NCBI GenBank assembly: GCA_964657565.1
Contig: CAZZVQ010000015.1
Coordinates: 4,559-68,558 of the forward strand
Length of the DNA stretch: 64,000 bases
Direction of reading: 5' to 3'
From: JAVVHH01 sp964657565
GTDB taxonomy: Bacteria; Pseudomonadota; Alphaproteobacteria; Acetobacterales; Acetobacteraceae
The notes beneath the pieces are model-generated. The model was not told where the DNA came from and searched no databases. It worked only from the letters and a program-made list of their open reading frames with translations. Numbering within the stretch: the first letter of the stretch is position 1; each line of letters opens with the position of its first letter. Both the position numbers and the translations under genes were made by a program. Shown here piece after piece: positions 42,798-51,528 of this stretch.

Positions 42798-43153
42798 AGA
42801 CCTTCACCGCCCATCTCAAGCCCGGTCGGGAGCCGGTGCTGATGCGCGAAGGGTGGAGCTGGGCCGGGTTCTTGTTCGGGCCGATCTGGCTGCTGACCCG
42901 CCAGGCCTGGATCCCCGGGCTGCTCGAGATCGCGGGCCTCGTCATCCTATACGCGGTGGCGCCACCGCATCTCTGGCGCCCGGTCCTGCTGGGCCTCGCG
43001 TTGCTGAACGGATTGCTCGGCCGCGACCTCGTCCGCTGGTCCCTGCAGCGCCAGGGCTACGCGCTCGACCATGTCGTGATCGCCGCCGACCGCGACGCCG
43101 CACTGCTGCGCCTGTTCGCCGCCCGGCCAGACCTGATCGGCACGGCACGATGA
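42794..43153 (+). CDS. DUF2628-like small membrane protein embedded in the his operon
   Basis: This 119-residue protein has a soluble N-terminus, REGWSWAGFLFGPIWLLTRQ, and two or three hydrophobic segments (about 22-85). The pattern matches DUF2628, whose members have a conserved F-x-P-x-W-x-L stretch. Function is unknown. It starts with GTG overlapping the hisB stop and ends with an ATGA overlap with hisH, so it is made with the histidine enzymes. No catalytic role in histidine synthesis is apparent. Confidence 0.8.
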   Translation: MKTFTAHLKPGREPVLMREGWSWAGFLFGPIWLLTRQAWIPGLLEIAGLVILYAVAPPHLWRPVLLGLALLNGLLGRDLVRWSLQRQGYALDHVVIAADRDAALLRLFAARPDLIGTAR

Positions 43154-43791
43154 TGCGCGTCGCCGTGGTCGATTACGGCAGCGGCAATCTCGCCTCGGCA
43201 TCGCGCGCCTTGGCCACCGCCGCCGAGCGCGCCGGCATCGCCGCCGAGGTGACGGTCACGTCGGAGCCCGACATCGTCGCCGCCGCCGACCGCATCGTGC
43301 TCCCCGGCCAGGGCGCGTTCCGCGACTGCGCCACCGGCTTGGCCGCCATTCCGGGCCTTCGCCACGCCATCGAGCACGGCGTCGCCGCCGGCCGGCCCTT
43401 CCTCGGCATCTGCGTCGGCATGCAATTGATGGCCGAGCGCGGCCTGGAACACGGCGAGACCCCCGGCTTCGGCTGGATCGAGGGCGAGATCGCGCCCATG
43501 GAGGCCGCCGGGTTGCGGCTGCCGCAAATGGGCTGGAACGAACTCCGCTTCGAGCCGGAGTCGCACCCCCTGCTCGCCGGCCTGCAGCCCGGCGATCACA
43601 CCTATTTCGTCCACAGTTTCGCCCTGCGCCATGGCCGCGCCGACGAGCAGCTCGCCACCACCGACTACGGCGGCGACGTCCCGGCCATCGTCGCGACCGG
43701 CAACCGCGCCGGGACGCAGTTCCACGTCGAGAAGAGTCAGACGGTCGGCCTCCGCATCCTGGCGAACTTCCTCCGCTGGTCGCCCGCTTGA
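43150..43791 (+). CDS. hisH: Imidazole glycerol phosphate synthase subunit HisH
   Basis: HisH is the glutaminase subunit that supplies ammonia to HisF. The 213-residue class-I glutamine amidotransferase has the nucleophile Cys in GICVGMQLM and the oxyanion strand VLPGQGAFRDC. The catalytic His and Glu follow in TQFHVEKS. The start is ATG 43150 or the adjacent ATG 43153. It overlaps genes on both sides by a few bases. Confidence 0.96.
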   Translation: MMRVAVVDYGSGNLASASRALATAAERAGIAAEVTVTSEPDIVAAADRIVLPGQGAFRDCATGLAAIPGLRHAIEHGVAAGRPFLGICVGMQLMAERGLEHGETPGFGWIEGEIAPMEAAGLRLPQMGWNELRFEPESHPLLAGLQPGDHTYFVHSFALRHGRADEQLATTDYGGDVPAIVATGNRAGTQFHVEKSQTVGLRILANFLRWSPA

Positions 43792-44336
43792 CCCAAGAGG
43801 TCATCCACAGTCTCGAAGTCGCACGCGTGACCGGCTTGCCCGACGACGATTTGCAGCAGCTCTGCGAGGCCGCCGATGCCGCCATCATCGAGGGCGGCGG
43901 GTTCGGCTGGGTCAAATCCCCCGGCCGATTGGCGCTCGAGAGCTATTTCCGCGGCGTGCTCCTCGTGCCCGAGCGCGAGATGTTCGTGGCCCGGCTCGAC
44001 GGCACCATCGTCGGCAGCGCCCAGCTCGTCCGCCCCCCGCGCAACAACGAGGCGCAAGCCTTCGCCGCCACGCTCACCCACGCCTTCATCGCCCCCTATG
44101 CGCGCGGCCACGGCCTGGCCGTCATGCTGCATCGCCGAGTCGAGGAGGGCGCGCGCGCGCTCGGCTACCAGATTCTCAACCTCGATGTGCGCGAGACCCA
44201 GACGGCCGCGATCAGCCTCTACGAGCGGCTCGGCTACCACCGCTGGGGCGAGCATCCGTGCTATGCCCGGGTTGGCGGCCAGACCATGCGCGGCATCTAC
44301 TTCATGAAATTGCTCCAGGAGGACCGCAAGCCGTGA
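43788..44336 (+). CDS. GNAT family N-acetyltransferase embedded in the his operon
   Basis: The 182-residue protein has the GNAT acetyl-CoA loop region IAPYARGHGLAVMLHRRVEE (Q/R-x-x-G-x-G/A-like) and the C-terminal LNVRET-type strand LNLDVRETQTAAISLYERLGY. The acyl acceptor is unknown. It starts with TTG overlapping the hisH stop and its own stop overlaps the hisA GTG. This arrangement indicates co-translation with HisH and HisA, but no step in histidine synthesis needs it. Confidence 0.88.
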   Translation: MTQEVIHSLEVARVTGLPDDDLQQLCEAADAAIIEGGGFGWVKSPGRLALESYFRGVLLVPEREMFVARLDGTIVGSAQLVRPPRNNEAQAFAATLTHAFIAPYARGHGLAVMLHRRVEEGARALGYQILNLDVRETQTAAISLYERLGYHRWGEHPCYARVGGQTMRGIYFMKLLQEDRKP

Positions 44337-45076
44337 TCCTCTATCCGGCCATCGACCTCAAGGATGGCGCCTGCGTCCGTCTCCGCCGCGGCGAGATGCA
44401 GGAGGCGACCGTGTATTCCGACGATCCGGGCGCGCAGGCGCGCGCCTGGCAGGAGGCCGGCTGCGCGTGGCTGCATGTGGTCGATCTCAACGGCGCGTTC
44501 GCCGGCCGCCCGATCAACGGCGCCGCGGTGGACGCGATCCTCGCCGCGGCCAAAGTCCCGGTCCAGCTCGGGGGCGGCATCCGGGACATGGCGGGCGTGG
44601 CGCGCTGGATCGACGCGGGCGTGCGCCGGGTCATCCTGGGCAGCGCCGCCGTGAAGACGCCAGCGTTGGTGCATGAGGCCTGCCGCGCCTACCCGGGCCA
44701 GGTCGCCGTCGGCATCGACGCGCGGGACGGCATCGTGGCGACCGAGGGATGGGCGGAAAGCTCCGGCATCGACGCGCTCGAGGTGGCGCTCCGCTTCGAG
44801 GACGCCGGAGTCGCCGCGCTCATCTACACCGACATCGGGCGCGACGGCATGCTGACCGGCATCAACGTCCAGGCGACCGTGGCGCTCGCCGAGCGGCTGC
44901 AGATCCCGGTCATCGCGAGCGGCGGCGCCGGGTCGATCGACGATCTGCGGGCATTGATGGAGGACGCGCCGATGCTGAACGGCGTCATCGTGGGCCGCGC
45001 GCTGTACGACGGGCGCATCGATCTGGCGGCAGCGCTGCACGTGCTGACGAACGCCGACACCGTCAAGACGGCTTGA
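44333..45076 (+). CDS. hisA: ProFAR isomerase HisA
   Basis: HisA isomerises ProFAR to PRFAR, an Amadori rearrangement. The 247-residue TIM barrel has catalytic Asp in PAIDLKDG and Asp in YTDIGRDGML, with phosphate loops QLGGGIRD and ASGGAGSIDDL. The GTG start has GGAGGA about 9 bases upstream and overlaps the GNAT stop. hisF follows after 3 bases. Confidence 0.97.
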   Translation: MILYPAIDLKDGACVRLRRGEMQEATVYSDDPGAQARAWQEAGCAWLHVVDLNGAFAGRPINGAAVDAILAAAKVPVQLGGGIRDMAGVARWIDAGVRRVILGSAAVKTPALVHEACRAYPGQVAVGIDARDGIVATEGWAESSGIDALEVALRFEDAGVAALIYTDIGRDGMLTGINVQATVALAERLQIPVIASGGAGSIDDLRALMEDAPMLNGVIVGRALYDGRIDLAAALHVLTNADTVKTA

Positions 45077-45079
45077 CCG

Positions 45080-45853
45080 ATGCTGAAGCTCCGGGTGATC
45101 CCCTGCCTCGACGTGAAGGACGGCCGCGTCGTCAAGGGCGTCAACTTCGTCGACCTCCGCGACGCCGGTGATCCGGTCGAGCAGGCGGCGATCTACGACG
45201 CTGCGGGCGCCGACGAGCTGACGTTCCTGGACATCACTGCCAGCCATGAGAACCGCGACACGATTTTCGACGTCGTCTCGCGCACCGCGGCCCGGATCTT
45301 TTTACCGCTCACCGTTGGCGGCGGCGTGCGCTCGACGGAGGACATGCGCAAACTTCTGCTGGCCGGCGCCGACAAGTGCAGCATGAACTCCGCCGCGGTG
45401 GCCCGCCCCGATCTCGTGCGTGGAGCCGCCGAGAAGTTCGGCAGCCAGTGCGTGGTGGTCGCGGTCGACGCGCGGGCGACGGGCCCGGGTCACTGGGAGG
45501 TGTTCACCCATGGCGGCCGCACCGGAACCGGCCTCGACGCCGTCGCCTGGTGCCGGCAAGCCGCCGCGATGGGCGCGGGCGAGATCCTGTTGACCAGCAT
45601 GGACCGCGACGGGACCGGCAGCGGTTTCGACTGCGATCTCCTGCGCGCCGTTTGTGGCGCCGTCCGGGTCCCCGTGGTGGCGTCGGGCGGGGTCGGCACA
45701 CTCGACCATTTCGTCGCCGGGGCCCAGGCCGGCGCCACCGGGCTGTTGGCCGCCAGCGTCTTCCACTTCGGCACGTTCACCATATCGCAGGTGAAGGAGA
45801 GGCTGGCCCAAGCCGGGCTACCGGTTCGTCTGCCGCAACGGGTGGCGGCATGA
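45080..45853 (+). CDS. hisF: Imidazole glycerol phosphate synthase subunit HisF
   Basis: HisF is the cyclase that joins ammonia and PRFAR to yield IGP and AICAR. The 257-residue TIM barrel has the N-terminal catalytic Asp in PCLDVKDGRVVKGVNF and the later Asp in LTSMDRDGTGSGFD, with phosphate loops TVGGGVRS and ASGGVGTLDHF. It overlaps hisE by 4 bases. Confidence 0.97.
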   Translation: MLKLRVIPCLDVKDGRVVKGVNFVDLRDAGDPVEQAAIYDAAGADELTFLDITASHENRDTIFDVVSRTAARIFLPLTVGGGVRSTEDMRKLLLAGADKCSMNSAAVARPDLVRGAAEKFGSQCVVVAVDARATGPGHWEVFTHGGRTGTGLDAVAWCRQAAAMGAGEILLTSMDRDGTGSGFDCDLLRAVCGAVRVPVVASGGVGTLDHFVAGAQAGATGLLAASVFHFGTFTISQVKERLAQAGLPVRLPQRVAA

Positions 45854-46239
45854 CGAAGGCCGTCAAGCCCAAGGCCTTGAAAACGCAGGCCGCCGTGCCG
45901 AACGCGGAGATCCTCGATCGGCTCTGGGCGACAGTCATCGAGCGCCGGTCGGCCGACCCGGCGAAGAGCCATTCCGCTCGACTGCTGGCCCGCGGGACGG
46001 CCAAGGTGGCGCAGAAATTCGGCGAGGAAGCCGTCGAATGCCTCATCGAGGCCGTGGCCAAGAACCCGGCCGCCGTCATCACCGAGAGCGCGGATGTCCT
46101 CTACCATCTGACCGTGCTGTGGGTCGCCGCCGGCGTCGAGCCCGCCGAGGTATGGGCGGAACTGCAGCGGCGGGAAGGCATCAGCGGCATCGACGAGAAG
46201 GCATCCCGCATCACCGGCGTATCGCGCAAGATCCCTTGA
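45850..46239 (+). CDS. hisE: Phosphoribosyl-ATP pyrophosphatase HisE
   Basis: HisE hydrolyses phosphoribosyl-ATP to phosphoribosyl-AMP, the second step of histidine synthesis. The 129-residue helical protein carries KVAQKFGEEAVECLIEAV and ESADVLYHLTVLW, the metal-binding Glu/Asp pattern of all-alpha NTP pyrophosphatases. An N-terminal extension of about 20 residues rich in Lys/Ala is lineage specific. It ends the his run and converges on the kinase gene 13 bases away. hisI, hisD, hisG and hisC are not in the window. Confidence 0.95.
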   Translation: MTKAVKPKALKTQAAVPNAEILDRLWATVIERRSADPAKSHSARLLARGTAKVAQKFGEEAVECLIEAVAKNPAAVITESADVLYHLTVLWVAAGVEPAEVWAELQRREGISGIDEKASRITGVSRKIP

Positions 46240-46252
46240 TGAACGCGGAGAA

Positions 46253-47074
46253 CTAGCCGATCCGGCCGAAGCTCCCGAGCAACTCCCGTTGCTGGGTGGC
46301 GGAGATCGCCTGCAGCCCGGCATCGAGGTCGATCCGCTCGACCGCATAGCCGACGTCCCGCCCGTAGAACACATGCGTGATGTTCGGGAGCTGGACCACG
46401 ACGAACCGCCCCTCGAAGGCGCGCAAGCCCAACTCGATCCGGCTGCGGACGTAGTCGAACGAGAACGGGTTCTTGCCGTCGATCCCGTTCGTGTCGCGCA
46501 CCGCGATGCAGGCCTGGCCGACCCGGTCCAACCCCTCCGTGATCAGCGCCCGGTGGCCGTCATGGAATGGCTGATACCGCCCGATGAACAGCGCGGTCGG
46601 CGCCTTCGGGTCGAACGCGGGCCGCAACCGGTTGGCCACCTGCTCGGCCCAGTATTCCGGCGTCCCGTCCGCGGTCACCCGGATGTCGCAGCGCTCGGGC
46701 GGTTGGAATAGGCGGTTGGTGTCCTCGAACCGGCCCTTCTCGATGCGGTCGACCCAGACGATGAAGGCAGCGCCCTCTTTCTCGAACGCGGCCCTTGTCT
46801 CGACCGTGGGGCAGATGAAGTCGGCCACCGCATAGCCGCCGGCTTCATAGACCCGGTCACACAGCCACCCCATGCGCCGCGCGTGCTCGACACGGTCGGC
46901 TTCCGAGAAGCCGAGGTCGCGGCTGATCTCCTGCCGGACCGCGTCGGCGTTGAAATGCACGGCGTTCAGCCGGCGCAGCAACGCTTTGGCCAGCGTCGTC
47001 TTGCCGCTTCCGGGCAAGCCCATGATCAGGATTTTACGGCGTCCTGGCGAGGGCGGGGCGGCTGTGTCGGTCAT
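46253..47074 (-). CDS. APS-kinase-like kinase fused to a nucleotidyltransferase domain
   Basis: The 273-residue protein has two parts. Residues 12-150 are a P-loop kinase with Walker A GLPGSGKTT at 19-27 and blocks like those of CysC: NADAVRQEISRDLGFSEADR and EAGGYAVADFICPT. Residues 158-273 are a cytidylyltransferase-fold domain with GRYQPFHDGH (HxGH motif at 171-174) and ISATQQR at 257-263. The kinase half could make PAPS for the sulfotransferase at 50413-51504; the second half resembles NMN adenylyltransferase. Whether it adenylylates sulfate, a nucleotide or a sugar phosphate is unknown. It is convergent with hisE and divergent from the hydrolase-TPR gene. Confidence 0.8.
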   Translation of the reverse strand: MTDTAAPPSPGRRKILIMGLPGSGKTTLAKALLRRLNAVHFNADAVRQEISRDLGFSEADRVEHARRMGWLCDRVYEAGGYAVADFICPTVETRAAFEKEGAAFIVWVDRIEKGRFEDTNRLFQPPERCDIRVTADGTPEYWAEQVANRLRPAFDPKAPTALFIGRYQPFHDGHRALITEGLDRVGQACIAVRDTNGIDGKNPFSFDYVRSRIELGLRAFEGRFVVVQLPNITHVFYGRDVGYAVERIDLDAGLQAISATQQRELLGSFGRIG

Positions 47075-47200
47075 GATGCGACACCCATGTGCCGGCCCGC
47101 GGACGCTGTCAACGATCCGCCCGCAGGCGGCTCCCTGCTCGGTTTTGACCCGTCCTGCCGGATACGATCTATTCGGCCGGGATGGAACACCGGACGCAAG

Positions 47201-48159
47201 ATGGACGCAGGCGGCTGCCCGGACACGATCTATTGCACGCCCAACCTGCACATCGTCGCCCGCACGCCAGGCCGTTCGCCCGTCTTGGTGGTGACGTTCG
47301 AGTCTCTGGTCGACCCGCACGAACCGCGGCGACACGGGTTTGCCGAGGTATTCCTGGCCACCCATGGCATCGATGCGATCCATGTGATCGGCCACACCAA
47401 CGCCTGGTATCAATATCCCGAAATGGCCGACGCCATGGCCGTCATCCGCTCGGCCGGGCGACGCTACACCGAGATCGTCACCTATGGGCTCAGCATGGGG
47501 GCTATGCCGCGATCAACTTCGCGGCCGAACTCGGTGCGGCACGGGCCATCGCGATCTCGCCGCAATACTCGATCGATCCCCGCAAGGTGCCGTTCGAGAA
47601 CCGCTGGGACCAGCTCGTGCCGGCGGTTCGCTTCTGTTGCGATCAGATCGACCACATGGCGGATTGCCCGGTCGAGGTCTGGGCGATCCACGATCCACAC
47701 AATCTCGACCGTCGCCATGTGGCGCTGATCGCGCGGTATCTTACCGTCCACCCCGTCCCCGTGCCCTTCAGCGGCCATCCCGCCACTGCCCTGCTGAGCG
47801 AAACCGGCCTGCTGTCGAGTCTCGTGCTCGATCTGCTTCACCGGCAGTTCGACGCCGCGGCATTCGCCCATCGGTTGGCCATGGCCTCGCCAGCGGCCGC
47901 AGCGTGGCACGCCGGCCAGGCCGAAGCGCTGCCGCAGCACGCGAAAAGGCAGCAGTTGACGCACTATCGGCGCGCCGCTGCGATCCGTCCGAACGACCCG
48001 CGCTATGCCCGCGACCTCGGCTTCATCCTGCACCGGCTCCGCGGGCGCGAGGAGGCGGTGCATGCCTTGAACCATGCGCTGACCCTCGAGCCGGCGCGCG
48101 CGCCGCTCTCCTTCATGCTCAGCCAGGCACTCAGCCGCTGCGGCAGGCATGCGGACGCC
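47201..48159 (+). CDS. Hydrolase-fold/TPR protein, 5' part, with frameshift and cut by the gap
   Basis: Residues 1-100 (frame from ATG 47201) match the N-terminus of the protein at 49309-50397 (shared GIDAIHV, WYQYP and VTYG-x-S-MG). Ser98 sits in a GLSMG nucleophile-elbow motif. The frame then breaks at a run of five G (47497-47501); one more G restores GGYAAIN and the downstream match. The rest (to 48159) has a GHP-type C-terminal block and TPR-like helices (PNDPRYARDLGFILHRL). The N-gap follows. Adding one G and collapsing the duplicated 155 bases gives one 658-codon frame ending at 49328, so this and the next entry are probably one gene. The hydrolase role is inferred. Confidence 0.7.
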
Positions 48160-48314
48160 NNNNNNNNNNNNNNNNNNNNNNNNNNNNNNNNNNNNNNNNN
48201 NNNNNNNNNNNNNNNNNNNNNNNNNNNNNNNNNNNNNNNNNNNNNNNNNNNNNNNNNNNGCTCTCCTTCATGCTCAGCCAGGCACTCAGCCGCTGCGGCA
48301 GGCATGCGGACGCC
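48105..48314. repeat. Identical 55-base direct repeat flanking the assembly gap
   Basis: Bases 48105-48159 and 48260-48314 are identical over all 55 positions and lie directly on either side of the 100-N gap. This is what unmerged contig ends with a 55-base overlap look like, so it is more likely an artefact than a biological repeat. Confidence 0.85.
48160..48259. other. Assembly gap of 100 N
   Basis: Exactly 100 undetermined bases, the usual placeholder for a gap of unknown size. Because both flanks are the same 55 bases, the true gap may be absent. Confidence 0.99.
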
Positions 48315-49328
48315 CTGGCCGCCGCCGAAGCCGCCGTGCGGTTGGACAGCTCGAACGCGTCGTTCACGGCCAACCTGGCCAGCATGCGCGGTAGACTGCA
48401 CCGTCATCAGCGGCGCCAAGCGATCATCCGCACCGCCGCCGCCTGGCTGCGGGCTACCCTGGACCCACTCCTCGGCTGGCGCCGACGGCCGCATGGGATC
48501 ATGTCGCTGAAAATGCTGCGGTCCATCCCGCGCGAGGCGCGCGAGGCCGGCATACGGCGCTTGTGCACCACCGTGCCGATGGCCGGCGGTGTGATCCTGT
48601 GCCGCGTGCTCGGCCGCTACAAGATGCTGGTCGATGACCGCGATGACGGCCTCGCGCCGCATCTCATGCTCGACGGCGTGTGGGAGAACTGGACCACCGA
48701 GGTGATCCTCGCCCGCCTCGGGCCCGGCATGGTCGCCGTCGATGTCGGCGCCAATCTCGGCTACTTCACGCTGCTCATGGCCGATTGCGTCGGTGAGGGC
48801 GGCCACGTCCACGCCTTCGAGCCGAACCCGCGCATGGCTGACCTGGCGCGGCGCTCCGCCGCGATGAACGGCCTCGGCGACCGCATCACGCTGCACGCGA
48901 ACCCGGTCGGCGCCCGCCACGGCGAGCGCGTCCGCCTGATCGTCCCCGACAACCAGCCCATGAACGCCCATCTCGCCCCGGCGGCCGCCGACATGCCGGA
49001 GGCGCCGCTGCATACGGTCACGCTCGATGACGCGCTGGCCGGCAGCCGGGTCGACCTGGTGAAGATCGACGCGGAAGGCGCCGAATACGCGATCTGGCGC
49101 GGCATGCAGGCCATCGTGGCGCGCAACGAGCCCCTGACCATCCTGCTGGAGTTCACGCCGGACCGCATCGCCGACCCGGCCGGCTTCCTGGCCGAGCTGT
49201 CCGCCGCCGGCTTCGGCCTGGCGCGGATCGACGCGCGGCGCGGCATCGTCCCGGTCGCGACCGCCGCGGTGCTCGGCGCGCCGGCCAGCGTGGACCAGAT
49301 GCTCGCGTTCACCCGGCCGGCTTGGTGA
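48260..49328 (+). CDS. TPR tail plus FkbM-type methyltransferase (3' part of the split gene)
   Basis: The first about 60 residues finish a TPR-like repeat (LSFMLSQALSRCGRHADALAA). From about residue 145 there is an FkbM-family SAM-dependent methyltransferase with motif I VAVDVGANLGYFT, then HAFEPNP and VDLVKIDAEGAEY, which are typical of the family. FkbM enzymes O-methylate sugars and other surface glycan or secondary-metabolite groups. The 5' end is cut by the gap; the reading frame joins that of 47201-48159 if the 155 bases are removed. It ends 20 bases inside the convergent paralogue. Here it probably methylates the capsule or its lipid. Confidence 0.82.
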
Positions 49329-50397
49329 ACAGCGATAACAGCCCCGACAGCCGGCCCGCGGGCGTTCCCGCCGCCCGCGCCCGCAATTCCGCCAGGCGCC
49401 TTGAGTACCGCTCCTGCCCGATTGCGCCCGCCAACGCACCCTCCATCAGGGCCACGGCCTGATCCACCAGCCCCTTAGCCTCCAGGCAGAAGCTGCAGGC
49501 CCAGGCGAAGTAGGGCTGGCCCGGCTCGAGCTCGATGGCCCGCCGCAGCATCGCCAGCGCCTCGTCCACCTGCCCGGCCCGCATCAATTGCTGGCCCAGC
49601 CGGCACGCCGCCGTCGCGCTGGCCGGCGCCCGCAGCACCGCCTCGCGCAGCAGCGCGATCCGTCCTTGGCGGCCCAGCCGCCAATCCGACCGGGCCCGCT
49701 CGAGCAGGCTTTCGGATGATTGATCCCGCTTCGCCAGCGCCGCCCGGGTGAAAGCGCTGCAGTCGAAACTGTCCGCGCAAATCGCCAGGATCGCCTGCTG
49801 CAGCAAGCCCACCTCGGCCAGGAAGCCGGTGACCGGATGCCCGGTGAACGGCAGCACGATCGGCCGGTGGTCGAAGCGGGCGCGCAGCAAGGCCATATGG
49901 CGCCGGTCGGGCGTGCGGGGATCATAGGCCACGTACGCCTCCGCCGGCCGCGGCCAGGCCAGCGTCGATTCCCAGACATCGCGGAACCGCCGCGAACTGT
50001 CGGGCCAGCGCCGCTCCCAAGACACCACACGCGGGTTGATCGAGAATTGCGGCGACAACGCGAACACCGCATGCGCCCCGGCCAGCCCGGCCAGCCGGAT
50101 CGCCGCATAGCCACCCATGCTCGAGCCGTAGGTGACCACGCGCGCATAGCCGGCGGTCACCTCACGGACTGCCGCCATCGCCGCCGCGATCTGCGGATAC
50201 TGATACCAATCGTTGCCGCGCCCCACGACATGGATCGCGTCGATCCCGGAGCGGTCGAGGAACGCCTCGCCGTAGCCAGGGCGGTCCAGGCCGCCGACGT
50301 CGCTGAACGAGTCGAACGTGACGACGCAGCACGATCCGCCATGACCGGCCCGGCGTCGCACCATGAGGTCGTCGTCACGGAACAGCGTCTCGCTCAT
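49309..50397 (-). CDS. Alpha/beta-hydrolase-like protein with C-terminal TPR repeats
   Basis: The 362-residue protein has a nucleophile-elbow motif GSSMGG at 91-96 (Ser93) after a short beta-rich N-terminus, then SPQFSINPR and PFTGHPVTGFL. This gives a hydrolase-like domain to about residue 215. Residues 235-345 contain two or three TPR-like pairs (ASATAACRLGQQLMRAGQVDEAL, AIELEPGQPYFAW). It is the full-length paralogue of the plus-strand gene at 47201, without the FkbM part. No signal peptide is seen. A role in trimming or transferring an acyl or glycan group in the capsule pathway is inference. Confidence 0.75.
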   Translation of the reverse strand: MSETLFRDDDLMVRRRAGHGGSCCVVTFDSFSDVGGLDRPGYGEAFLDRSGIDAIHVVGRGNDWYQYPQIAAAMAAVREVTAGYARVVTYGSSMGGYAAIRLAGLAGAHAVFALSPQFSINPRVVSWERRWPDSSRRFRDVWESTLAWPRPAEAYVAYDPRTPDRRHMALLRARFDHRPIVLPFTGHPVTGFLAEVGLLQQAILAICADSFDCSAFTRAALAKRDQSSESLLERARSDWRLGRQGRIALLREAVLRAPASATAACRLGQQLMRAGQVDEALAMLRRAIELEPGQPYFAWACSFCLEAKGLVDQAVALMEGALAGAIGQERYSRRLAELRARAAGTPAGRLSGLLSLFTKPAG

Positions 50398-50412
50398 GCC
50401 GGCATCCGGCCG

Positions 50413-51504
50413 CTAGCGGCGCGCGCGAGACGCCCAGCCAGGGCCGAGCAACTGCAGCGGGTTGACGTTCAGCCAACCCGGCGTGGACGGCAGGCCGAAC
50501 CGCTCGCAGGCCGCCTCGACCAAGGCCTCGGCCTCGCGCAGCCCGGCCCCGTCGCCCGTCCGCGTCAGCTCGGTGACCGGCGTGTCCCGCGCGTGGGCGA
50601 CCCGGGCCGACCAGGGCTCATTCCAGACCGATGCCGCGAGACGCGCATTCGCATCCCGCCAGCGCGCCTCGATCGAGTCGCGCAACTCCGCATCGAGGCC
50701 CCTGAACGCGGCGCCATCCAGGCCGCGCGTCCGGCAAACCGCTTCCACGAAACGCGTCGCTTCCCGGCTTCGCGGCCCCAGATGCCGCCGAGCGCCGCGC
50801 AGGCCGAGCTGCCGGCACGCCTCGACGGCGATCGGGCCGGGACTGGCGTTCTCCGCGAGAGCGAGATCGTCGGCCGTGATCAACCCGCGCACCCGCCCGA
50901 GCCCGGCCGCATCGAAGAAACGCGCCACCAGCCCCTCGCCCGAGCGCGGGTCGCGCACCGGCAACACCGTCAGCCGGCCATCGCAGGCGTGCCGCCACGG
51001 TTCGAACAGGGCGGCATAGTCGAGCGTCCGCCCGCCCAGCTCGGCCTGCGCGAACGCCGTGAACTCTCGCGATTCACGCAGGAACTGGGTCCGCCAAGTA
51101 TAGGTCGAGTTCAGCAACTCGGCCTGCGGCTTGATCGTTGCCAACGCCTCGGCGGTGAAGCCATGCCGCTCGAAAAAGCCGGCCAGCAGCGTGGCAACGC
51201 CGCGCCGGGGCGGGATCAGGCAGAGATGCTCGTAGGACAGGAGCACGGTATCGGCGCCGCTGCCGGTCAGTTGCTCCGCCAGGCTGTCCAGCAGCTCGGC
51301 CCGTTCCCGCCGCGGGCGACGGCCATCGAGCGTCTCGCCCAGATGCTGATGGTTCAGGTGCGGTTCGGCCGCGGACCGCGGCGTCAGCGCGGGATACAGG
51401 ATGCCGGCCTGCGCCAGTTCCGGCCGGAGTCGCGTCAGCACGCGCTGCACCGTCGTGGTGCCGGTGCGCGGGAGCCCTATGTGGATGATCGCGCGCCGGG
51501 TCAT
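50413..51504 (-). CDS. PAPS-dependent sulfotransferase-like protein
   Basis: This 363-residue protein starts with the 5'-phosphosulfate-binding loop IHIGLPRTGTTTVQ (residues 7-20), the mark of sulfotransferases. A second block, LPVRDPRSGEG, resembles the 3'-phosphate-binding region. It has no signal peptide and is expected in the cytoplasm. It lies 24 bases after the oxoamine synthase gene on the same strand, which ties it to the PKS-derived lipid. The substrate (lipid amino alcohol or capsule sugar) is not known. The APS-kinase-like gene at 46253 may provide PAPS. Confidence 0.85.
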   Translation of the reverse strand: MTRRAIIHIGLPRTGTTTVQRVLTRLRPELAQAGILYPALTPRSAAEPHLNHQHLGETLDGRRPRRERAELLDSLAEQLTGSGADTVLLSYEHLCLIPPRRGVATLLAGFFERHGFTAEALATIKPQAELLNSTYTWRTQFLRESREFTAFAQAELGGRTLDYAALFEPWRHACDGRLTVLPVRDPRSGEGLVARFFDAAGLGRVRGLITADDLALAENASPGPIAVEACRQLGLRGARRHLGPRSREATRFVEAVCRTRGLDGAAFRGLDAELRDSIEARWRDANARLAASVWNEPWSARVAHARDTPVTELTRTGDGAGLREAEALVEAACERFGLPSTPGWLNVNPLQLLGPGWASRARR

Positions 51505-51528
51505 GACCGGGTCCGTCGAACGGTGGTC

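Noticed and set aside
48105..48314. TPR-encoding direct repeat as a genuine tandem duplication
   Set aside because: The copies are identical, exactly 55 bases, and end at the N-gap, which fits contig overlap much better.
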